From Isochrysis galbana (lineage: Eukaryota > Haptophyta > Isochrysidales > Isochrysidaceae), in the NCBI GenBank assembly GCA_018136815.1, contig CM030941.1, positions 862,176 through 926,175 of the forward strand: 64,000 bases of DNA, read 5' to 3'. The notes beneath the pieces are model-generated. The model made no database searches. It saw only the letters and a program-made list of their open reading frames with translations, and was not told the DNA's origin. The translations under genes and the position numbers were made by a program. Shown here one piece after another: positions 51,082 through 59,948 of this stretch. The number at the start of each line of letters is the position of its first letter. Position 1 is the stretch's first letter.

Positions 51082-51742
51082 TCGCGTTTAAACTCATCCG
51101 TCAGCCCAAATCCCCAACGAGCCGTCACAGAGAAGTGACGAGAGCGCTATCTGAATCTACTTTCTAGGTGAAGAGGAGGGCCGACTTCAAACTTCTCACA
51201 CGTCGAAGGCTACAAGTAGTCTGACACGCCTTTTCCCCTAGGAGGAGGAGTTTTATCTACTTCATGCCGCCTGTACTCTATCCGATGGCATCGTGCGGTG
51301 GTGGGCGGTGCGACCGAACTACTGTGGCGGTAACGAACGGGCCGAAGTGTTGATCGAAAAAGCGCAGCCGTATGTCGGTGACCTTGGACCTTTGTACTCC
51401 TAGTCCAAGTTCAACAAGGTTTATTCTTGGTTATTCCAGTGCGTTGCAGCAAGTAGAAGCAGCAAGAATGTGTAACCTAATGTCTAATGTCTAATGTCCA
51501 CTTTTTACCTTTTAATTTTTCGAATAGTAGTATACATTTACATTTAGCCCAACCCCCGCCCAACTTTCAACTTTCAACTTTTAGCTTTGGTACCAAAAGC
51601 CAAAAGTAAAAAGTAAATGTACAACCGCCAAGGTAGGAGTGGTCAGGTAGAGCGAGTGGCGAGTGGCGAGTGGGAGCGTCTGGTGTCTGGTATGCGCCTA
51701 CGTAGTATTTGACACAATTGCAGAGCAAAGTGACTAGTAAAA

Positions 51743-51840
51743 GTGAACGTGACGAATCGGGGACTTGTGATTGGGGACGGGGAAGGGGGGGGGGGGGGGT
51801 GAACGTGACGAATCGGGGACTTGTGATTAGGGACGGGGAA
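51743..51840. repeat. Direct repeat of 41 bp separated by a G run
   Basis: GTGAACGTGACGAATCGGGG with the following GACTTGTGATTRGGGACGGG occurs at 51743-51783 and 51799-51840, with one substitution. Confidence 0.85.
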
Positions 51841-52799
51841 TTGGGGGGGCGGGGGGGGGGGGGGGGGGGGGAGGCGGCATGGGGGAGGTGGCGTCGTGGC
51901 GTCTGCGTCTGGTGGGCCGGTGGCGCTTTGACGGATCCGAGGTTACCACTGCCTCGGATGGGAACGGAGGGAACGGAAGGGAAGCGGCGAGAGGCGCGGC
52001 GGAAGTTGGGGAGTGGCCAATGACGGGCTGGACCACCTCCTCAGCAGAGAAAGGCGGGAGGACGGGCCTGGGCGAGGGCGAGCGCGACGACGGAGCGGAC
52101 ATGGCTGGGCGGATCGGGATGGATAGGCTGGGGCTGAGGGATTGGAGAGGTTTGGTATTGAGGTAGTGTTGAGAACGAGGGACGAGAACGGGGACGAGAA
52201 CGAGGACGAGAGCGACGAACGAAGAACGACAGCCGACAGACGGCTAGAGGCCGATGGACCGACGAGATGACACTACACTCACATCAACACTCTCCACACT
52301 AACGTATCCCTATCACGGAACGCACAGGAACCCGCTGGCAGATCGAACAAGGAAGAGAATGCCGGCAAGAGAGCGACGGGGCGACGGACGATCCGACGGG
52401 GCGACAGTTACGCACAGGAATAAGGAGGGAATCTTTCGAAAACCCTTAAGTGATTTGATGAAGACCGAAGTAAAATAGCGCCACGATATAATCCAACGGC
52501 CAACACCTGAGGGGGAATCAGGGTCACACATGGGGGCGGTTCCTTGCACCGGCGATACCTGACCGCGCGACTTTAGCCTAAAACGCGAGGAGCACGCAAG
52601 GAGGTAAGCCAGGTGAGGGGCAAGCAGGCGACAAAGGAGGCGATAAAGGAGGCGAGGGCAACAAGGGCGAATGGACGAATGTAGGACACTACGACGGTGA
52701 CTCGTGGCTAGCCTGCAAGGAGGGAACAAAGAAACGCAAACAACTTCTAAAACAAAAAGGTCGATCGCGGATGCGACACGCTTGCGGGCGCTTCGACGT

Positions 52800-52910
52800 C
52801 GACGGCTTGGCGCTTGGCCCGGCCCCAGTTGAGTGTCGTGGCCTACTGGGGGCATGGGTGTAGGGGGAGCTGTCGGCGCGCGCGCTGCATGCTGCATCGC
52901 CATCGCTCAA
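52800..52910 (-). repeat. Dispersed GTCGGCGCG-type repeat, copy 4
   Basis: On the plus strand: GGCTTGGCGCTTGGCCCGGC, GTGTCGTGGCC, GGGGGAGCTGTCGGCGCGCG, CATCGCCATCG. The same block order is seen at 5280-5380. Confidence 0.45.
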
Positions 52911-53415
52911 ACCATACATAAGAAGAGGCGTTGCAGCCTCTAAACTTACAGTAGTAAAAAAGTATATAATTAGTTGTGTGGTCTCACACCTACTGCCTAC
53001 TGCGGCAGGTCTATGCCGCTGCTCAACAAAAGTAGTAAATTTGAGTGCAATGCCTACGGGACGCATCATCATGCGACAGAAAATTTTAGAAAGAGAGAGC
53101 TCTCTTTCAGCTCGCACCCTCTCAGCGAGGATACCTTTCCTGCTGTCGAAGAAAGAAACGCTTTGGAGCCGTACTCCTTCATTCTTAGCCAGCTCTCGTG
53201 TCCTCCTTTCCGTGGGCTTCCTAGCCCTCGTCGATCTGTGCGCGGTGTTTCAAGGGAAGAGGACTACGTGCACATGCATACACATCTCAGTGGACACAGA
53301 AGCGACCAGCCTCCGACAAATGCATCTTGGCATTGCTTGCTCGGCAGGAGGGCAACGGCGCCACTTCTTCATGTAGCTGGAAGTTGCGCGCGGACCACCT
53401 TCCGTCCGTGTGGCG

Positions 53416-55267
53416 TCATAGGGCGGCATGCCCGCTGCGCTGCGATTCGGTGAACGCCCTGATGCCAGTCCTAGCCAGTGGCTCGCCTCGTAGCGTGTTG
53501 GCCGAGATCGCCTGCGTCACGCGCACCGCCACAAAGTCGCCAACGCTCAAGTCCACTTCGCCGCTTCGTCCTATCGCGTGGGCAACGGGGCGCCGCGGCA
53601 CGATCACCTTCTTGCCGGTATCAGTACGCCCGACCCACTCTGCATCCGACTTTTTACTGGTCCGCTCCACAAGGACCAGGTGGGTACTCCCCACGTCGGC
53701 CTCGTTGCGCAGACGGGCGAGTGGTGTATAGGTGTCGATCACCTCGCGCAAACGACGCTGCTTGACTTGCTCAGGGACGTCGTCAACCAAGGCCCGGTGG
53801 GCGTGCGTCTTCTCGCGTAGGGAGTAGGAGAACATAAACGCGCGCTCGAATCGAACCTCTCGGAGCAGCGAGAGCGTGTCTTGGTGGTCCTCTTCCGTCT
53901 CGCCGCAAAAGCCGCTGATAAAGTCGGACGAGATCGCCGCGTGGGGGAGCAACTCGCGCACGCGGCCCACCAGCTCGTCGTACGCGCGGCGGTCATACCC
54001 ACGGCGCATGGCCTTTAGGACGGCTGACGAGCCCGACTGGGCTGGAATATGCAGGCTTTCGCACACGTTCGGGTGCATGCGAATCACCTCGAGAAGCTCG
54101 TCAGGGAAGTCCTTTGGGTGAGGTGAAGTGAAGCGGAATCGCACCTCGGGATGAGATTCAGCTAGTCGGGTAAGGAGTCCGGCGAACCGAAGGGAACCCT
54201 TAGCCGGAGGAACCTTTGAGGCAAAGCCGTCGCGAAGCCTGTACTCGTCACTCGCTGCCACGACGTCCAGAGAACGCGTGCCGTCGGTACGCGCAAGGAA
54301 GTCGTCGGTAGCGTACGAGTTGACATTCTGGCCCAGCAATGTGATCTCGCGCACGCCGGCCTCGACAAGCGCAGCCACCTCGCCCGCGATTGATGTGGCG
54401 TCGCGCGAACGCTCGCGGCCGCGCGTGAAGGGCACGATACAGTAGGAACACATATTGTTGCAGCCGCGCATGATGGACACAAATGCCGACATCTGCAAGC
54501 GGAGCGGCAGTCCGGCCATTGGTGAGGCAAGCTGCCAGTATGGCCGCATGGAGCGTTAGGCCTCCACCGGCCATGCAAGGGGGTCGACGGCAATCTTTTC
54601 AGAGGAGTGAATCACGGCACAGACGACGCCGGCTCACCGAATCCTTATGCGCTCGGACGGGTGCGATGTCTGCGTAAGTCTCATCAATGGAGAGTCTGAC
54701 GTCAATGGCTGCCTGGCCTGAGGTTGCAGTGTGTAGGAGCCGCGGAAGCTCACGGTAGGCGTCCGGCCCGCAGACCACGTCGGCGAGCTTGTCCTCCTCG
54801 AGCAGCTTCCCCTTGAGCCGCTCGGCCATGCAGCCGAGCACCCCGATGACGCTGCTCCCCCGGTGCTTGCGAAGCTCAGCCCGCAGCTCTCGCAGCCTAT
54901 TCCACACGCGCAGCTCAGCACCGTCGCGGATGGCGCACGTGTTGACCAGCACGACATCGGCCTCGGCGGGCGAGTCACAGGGCGTATATCCCGCGCCAGA
55001 GAGCACCGCACTCACCACCTCCGTGTCGGCAACGTTCATCTGGCAGCCGTAAGTCTCAATGTAGAAGTGGCAGCCATCAGCACGCAGATGCTCAGCTGTC
55101 AGATAAGGTGGCAGGTACTCGGCGGCCTCTAGTGCGGCACGCGGGACGGCGGGGCGTGGCATAAAGTCGCGGAGTCTCCCCGCCCCGCGCAACCTGGCTG
55201 GCCCGCTCGACGCACCTCGAGTCACCATAAGTCGAGGTGCGAGGCCCAGTCGGCTGGCCCGCCGCAT
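53416..55267 (-). CDS. CDK5RAP1: CDK5RAP1-type tRNA methylthiotransferase, two exons
   Basis: Exon 1 (55267-54638) and exon 2 (54492-53416) join in phase 0 across a 145-bp GTGAGC...CAG intron to about 568 residues. The N-terminal ~60 residues are Arg/Ala-rich and may be a mitochondrial or plastid presequence. The UPF0004 domain has the three iron-sulfur ligands Cys75 (ETYGCQMN), Cys111 (VNTCAIRDGAE) and Cys146 (GCMAERLK). Exon 2 starts MSAFVSIMRGCNNMCSYCIV, whose Cys221, Cys225 and Cys228 are the radical-SAM cluster ligands, followed by PFTRGRERSR. The C-terminal part carries a TRAM domain (~430-540). The enzyme adds a methylthio group to N6-isopentenyladenosine-37 of tRNAs. A DDVPEQVKQRRL block and overall order match MiaB/CDK5RAP1, not CDKAL1. 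A divergent insert of ~30 residues (SLDVVAASDEYRLRDGFASK) lies in the radical-SAM domain. Confidence 0.93.
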
Positions 55268-56739
55268 CGTCGCCGCCGCCGCAGCCTCCTCCGCGGGGAC
55301 AAAAGAAGACGGTGCATTAAAAATACTACGCTAGCTGTCTACGAGGTGTATCTGTCTAGCTGTCTACTACGAGGTGTAGTAGTTTGACTCGAGTGAGCAC
55401 CCTACGCTAGCTGTCTAGAGCTAGTATCTGTGTCTAGCTCCTAGCTCCCTACTCCCTACCTACTCTACCTACTTGAGTAAGAATTCAGCAACCACCAGAC
55501 TCATACCAGCCCCAATCATGCCTCAGTACCCCTCGGTATTACAGTCTTGTACACGGCACCGTCGCCCGCCGGCAACGGCCCTTCAGTATGTCGCATTCAT
55601 CCTAGATGATGCGATTTCCAGGCTCTCATTTCCAGGTCCTTTGCCGTGCGGCCACACGGTGAAGCTCAGGTACTTCTAGGTTGGTAGGGTTCGTCCCTAG
55701 CGGCCTAGAATTCGAGTTCTCGTTTCGTTCCTTCTAGCCTGTTTGTCAGGTCTAGATTCCAGGTTTCCTCCTTTCGGGTAATCTTGACCTAAAGGAGCCA
55801 GGTCGCCTGTCGCTCGCTGCGCGCTTGTCTCAGGCTCTCGGGGCGCCTTGAGGAGGCTTATTTAGCTTCTTGCAAGGCTTGTCGTTTCTTGTTGGGTTCC
55901 GGTTCTTTCTTGGGACTTGCTCACTTTCGTTGTCGTCCAAGCCTGTTCTTCGTAGGTTCTGCTTGGCCTGATTAGGGTTTCGTTGCCTTCCCGCGTTTGA
56001 CGTTCGCGTTGGCGTTCGGAAATTTCCTCTCACATTCCTTAGGTCCGCTACCCTTGGCTCGTAGGTCCTTGCTTCTTTCTTCTCGGTCAAGGTTTTTGGC
56101 GAGCGAGTCGGTTGCTCTTTCCACTCGAGATTTGAGGTTTAATTCGCCATCTCCCCTTGGAGATCAGTGTAGGTTCGCTTCCTAGGTGAGGGAATCTTTC
56201 CCCTTGATGCAAGTTACATGCAAGCCCTTGGCCCCTTTGGTGTTTCTTCCCCTTGGTTGCTACTCAGGGTTGTTCGTTAGAAGCGTCTAGAAGGTTCACG
56301 CTCAACGGCAAGATTTCTTCCGTCGTGAAGATATCTCGTTGCGATCTATATCCGAAGTGATCGCCGCGGTCGCGCGACATGACGCTCCCCTTCGGACTCT
56401 CCGCTACGTGGGAAGTTACAAGGGAGACACGCTCCGGCCGTCGCTGCGGAGTCCCTCTCTCTCTCTCTCGCTCTCTCTCTCCGTCTCTCGCGACGTGTTT
56501 GGGTTATCGGTGATTTGGGGTCGCGGTTGCTTGATAATTTGCTTGGTTTGGGTGAATGATTCCGGTGTGTTCGTGAGGCGGTGTATCCTGTTGTCCTCAG
56601 CTTCGTTGTCCGTCGTTGTTCGTTGCGTCGCTGCACTCTAGCAGCCTAGGCTCCCTCCCTGAGGGAAGAGTTCTTTGTAGGTCTAACAATCTCTTACAAT
56701 CCAACACTCTAGGGCCACTAGGAGCGCCTCGCCGCCCCA
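55268..56739. other. Intergenic, possibly decayed retroelement flank
   Basis: CTAGCTGTCTA-type short repeats run over 55325-55480. T- and C-rich sequence follows with no credible frame, then a CT run at 56455-56485. The region just upstream of the gypsy integrase should hold reverse transcriptase and RNase H if the element were complete, but neither is readable. Confidence 0.45.
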
Positions 56740-58060
56740 CCGCCCTTCGTTCGCCGTTCGTCCCCCGTCCAGACACCCAAATGGGGTTGCCCGACGGCTC
56801 GTCTACTATCGCACCGTTCCTGACTCCACCGACCCGGACTCGCTAGTGCTCTATGTTCCGCCCTCCTTGCGGTCTCGCTACCTCTTCGCCTACCACGATC
56901 GCACGATCGCTCCGGTCATCTCGGAGTTTCTCGAATGTCCGGTCTTCTTCGTACTCGGGTATACTGGCCTAGCATGTCTTCCGACGTTGCGTCCTACGTC
57001 CGGGAATGCCACGAGTGCACCCTCGCCAAGCCGCTACCTAGGGCTCTAGCGTCGCCCTCCGGTCTCTCCGTGGGTACCTACCCCTTTGACGTGGTCTACT
57101 GCGACGTGCTCTCGCTGGCTCCCACTCACAACTTCGTGCCTGGAATCTCGGGTTACGACAAGCTGGTCGTCTTCATCGACTCGCTCACTCGATGGATTGA
57201 GGCTGAGCCGTCGAATGGGGATCCCTCGTCGGAGGTGGCCTTGGACATGTTCATCCGCTTGATTGTGACGCGTTATGGAGTCCCTAGGCAGCTTCGAACC
57301 GACGCCGGTTCGAATCTATGTTCGGTTCTTGTTTCGCGTATTCTGGAGCTCACCGGGACTGATTTGTCGAGTACAGAGCCGTGCCGACATGAAGGTGTAG
57401 GCTTCGTCGAACGCGCTCAGCAAACGCTCATCCGTTTGATGCGCGCCTCAAACGAGCAAACGAGGGTGGCGGTCATTGGGTCGACCATTTGCCGTTCCTA
57501 CTCCTCTCGTTGAGGGCTTCCTCCGGCAGTGTTGGGGCAACAGCGCGCCAGCTTGCACCGATGTTGGAGCTATCACTGGCGCCAGTAGCTGATGACAGCT
57601 ATCGGTGGTCTGCGAGCTGGCGCCAGATCTTTGGTGGGAAGAGCTGGTCATGCCAGCTAGCGCCAGCTCTGGAGGGCAGAGGGTGGGGGAGAAAGGTCAC
57701 CAATTGTAAATTATACAGTGTAAAGGGTTATTTTCCCTATTCTGGAGATGAAGCACACCCCGGCAGCTTAATGTGAACCTGAGAGATCATGTCGCGTGTG
57801 GATTCACGGTTCGAATCTAGTCGGCCTCCTACGTCCGCGACGTAGGGGCTTACCATTGGCAACCCGCGGCGCCTTACTTGTATTTTTTGTTTCCTTTATT
57901 GTTTTTTTTTACATCGCTCATTATTTGCTGAGAACTGGCGAGCTGGCGCCAGTTGCCAGTTGAGATGGAACTGGCACTGGCGCCAAACACTGGTGCCAGT
58001 ACTGTTGCCCCAACACTGTCCTCCGGTCGTGTTACCTCCCGGTCTCCGGCGTGCTTAAGC
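56740..58060 (+). mobile_element. Ty3/gypsy retrotransposon integrase remnant, frameshifted and interrupted
   Basis: Reading from 56740 gives LVYYRTVPDSTDPDSLVLYV, typical of the region before the integrase zinc finger. After a one-base shift near 56915 come HLGVSRMSGLLRTRVYWPSM and CHECTLAKP, the His-His-Cys-Cys zinc domain. The DDE core follows: Asp in VVYCDVLSL, Asp in RQLRTDAGSN and Glu in GFVERAQQTL. Another shift near 57440 leads into HWVDHLPFLLLSLRASSG. There the frame is cut by the hAT element and resumes at 58027 in the same frame with RVTSRSPACL. Reverse transcriptase, gag and LTRs are not found. The element is dead. Confidence 0.85.
57527..58018. mobile_element. Non-autonomous hAT-type element (492 bp) with 8-bp target duplication
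   Basis: The ends CAGTGTTGGGGCAACAG and CTGTTGCCCCAACACTG are perfect 17-bp terminal inverted repeats. They are flanked by TCCTCCGG at 57519-57526 and 58019-58026, an exact 8-bp target duplication as made by hAT transposases. Many copies of CTGGCGCCAG-like words lie near both ends, as subterminal transposase-binding repeats often do. No transposase frame is present. Confidence 0.93.
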
Positions 58061-58334
58061 TTAATAAGAGATAAGAGATGCAGGTATACTAACACGAGAC
58101 ACGAGTGGGATAGAATATTTGTTGGGGGATCTGACACGTTGGTGATGTTTCATTCACCCCTTCGCCGTATCGAGGGGGGGGGGGGGGCTCCCCACAAAAT
58201 GGCTCTTGGTCCCCTCCTTCATATTGCACGATGTGCCCCGCATGGTACCAGAAAAAAAACTTTATAATTGTAGATCTATACCTACAACATATGACGTATT
58301 ATATACCATATACCAAGCTTCCGTGGCTCGCTGT

Positions 58335-58388
58335 ACTACAGCCTGTAGGTCCACTACAACCTGTAGTTCCACTACAGCCTGTAGGTCC
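58335..58388. repeat. Three tandem 18-bp units
   Basis: ACTACAGCCTGTAGGTCC, ACTACAACCTGTAGTTCC, ACTACAGCCTGTAGGTCC. Each unit contains the near-palindrome CTACAGCCTGTAG. Confidence 0.9.
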
Positions 58389-58905
58389 ACTGGCGATCTA
58401 GCGATTAGTCAAACGTCGGTGGATGACGTTGGGGTCCGTACGGGAAGTAATGTGAAGCTCATCAATGGTAAGTGTATCGCGCAGTGCACACACACGAGAT
58501 TCTACCACCGATTTGAGTGGGCTGGATATACCATGTTGGATAATATGGGCACCTGTGTCCTATGTGGGTAGCGACCAACCCTGCTCTAAAAAAACAGTGG
58601 CAAAAACGGAGGGCGCGTTTGAAAAACAGTGAAAAACACTGTTTTTGTTTTTGGCCTCCGAAAAAAAACACAGTTTCTGTCTTTCACATATCTAGGAATA
58701 ACATTGTAAGGTCGCGTTCCGTCGAAAGAGGAACGTACTAGTATAATTTCCTGTTTAGAAATTCAATTAGAACGTTTAGATAGTTCATCTTTGAATTGTG
58801 AATTGTTTGCTTCACCTGATCAGCTGACCGTCGCACCGTCGCACTTCCCTCTTCATGAGGTCGCGTTTCGTCGAAAGAGGACCATGTGCATGTTTATTTG
58901 ATCCA

Positions 58906-59083
58906 ATTTAACTTTAATTAATTCACATGGTTCAACTGTAAAATACTAGTGTAATACAAAAAAGCACTGGTCGGTGCCTTTATGATTTAACTTTAACTTT
59001 AATTAATTCAGACAGTTTGACTACAAAATACTAGAGTATACAATGGTATTCACATAGTAAAAAGGCACTGCTCGATGCCTTTA
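58906..59083. repeat. AT-rich tandem duplication ending in a hairpin
   Basis: Two copies (58906-58981, 58985-59083) of ATTTAACTTTAATTAATTCA...ACTGTAAAATACTAG... each end in AGCACTGGTCGGTGCCTTTA or GGCACTGCTCGATGCCTTTA, a short GGCA/TGCC stem with A's before and T's after. Confidence 0.8.
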
Positions 59084-59948
59084 TTTATGAGCGGAGAAGA
59101 GCAGGGTGGCAGATGCCGGAGGCCGGGGCCGGTAGGGGTCAAGTAGGGGGGGGGGGTGGCGGGGTGGCGCCTGGGGAATCCCTGGACGGTAGATACTACA
59201 ATAGTAGTTCTATAGAGAGCGGGAGAACCTTGGACTCCTCGTGAGGCGTCGGCCCCTGTGATGAGAGTGATGAGCTTAACGTCAAGCAAGCCCCCCCTAG
59301 CCGTTATTCGGGACCGGCTGGACCGTCCCATCGTCGGAAGAAGGCCCTCCCTCTCGTCCCCCTTCTCCGCATCATCCCCGGCGCTCTCGCGTGTCCCCGA
59401 CCGCCGCGCGCCCCCCCCCCCCCTTCCCCTCCCCCCCCCCGGTGCTTGCCGCGTCAGGGGGCGGGGGGAGGGCGGGGGGGGGGGGCGGGGGCGGGGGAAA
59501 CGGTTGTTTCGGGCCGGCCTCCACCGGCAATCGCTACTTAGGGAAATCTCTCTCTCTACTCTTTGGGATAGAGGAGCTCCACAGCAGGACGACTCTCTCC
59601 TCTCTCGCAGAGCTTTGAAAGGTATCTAGCTCTACTCTAGTCTAGTGAGTGCGTACGAGTAGAGTAGAGGGCTTTCCTCCGGTGTATATGAGAGTGGCCA
59701 GCAGAGGTTTGAGCTGGCCGCCAAGACTTCCTCACCTCTACTCCTATGGTAGTAGAGTACTCCTACTCGGGAATCTACTGATCAAGAGGGAGACGGAGAG
59801 AGAGCGGGCGAGCGGGCGAGAGGAACGAGAGCGAGAGAAGGAGAGAGAGAGAGAAACCGAGAGAGGTGGCGAGAAAGCCAGAGGGAGAGAAAGCGCGGTG
59901 GAGGGGAAGGGGAGAGAGGGCACGAGGTGCTGGCAGGCCCCAGCCAGC

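Larger units (their letters stand above)
51082..53415. other. Intergenic, repeats, no gene seen
   Basis: It contains the 41-bp direct repeat at 51743-51840, G runs at 51786-51798 and about 51843-51871, repeats of ACTTTTAAC-like words near 51500-51620 and the GTCGGCGCG-type repeat at 52800-52910 (-). The plus frames at 52974-53453 are not protein-like. Confidence 0.5.
58061..59948. other. Intergenic, repeats; 5' region of the proline-rich gene
   Basis: It holds an 18-bp triple repeat (58335-58388), a ~149-bp-spaced GGTCGCGTTYCGTCGAAAGA pair (58710 and 58859), a ~90-bp tandem duplication (58906-59083), C and G runs at 59408-59493 and AGAGTAGAG words at 59650-59670. No other gene seen. Confidence 0.5.

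Noticed and set aside
57285-57330. Second tRNA-like GGTTCGAATC
   Set aside because: It falls within the integrase reading frame (RTDAGSN region) and has no cloverleaf.
57800-57835. tRNA-like B box (GGTTCGAATC)
   Set aside because: The flanking bases cannot form the T stem or an acceptor stem, there is no A box at the right distance, and it lies inside the hAT element.
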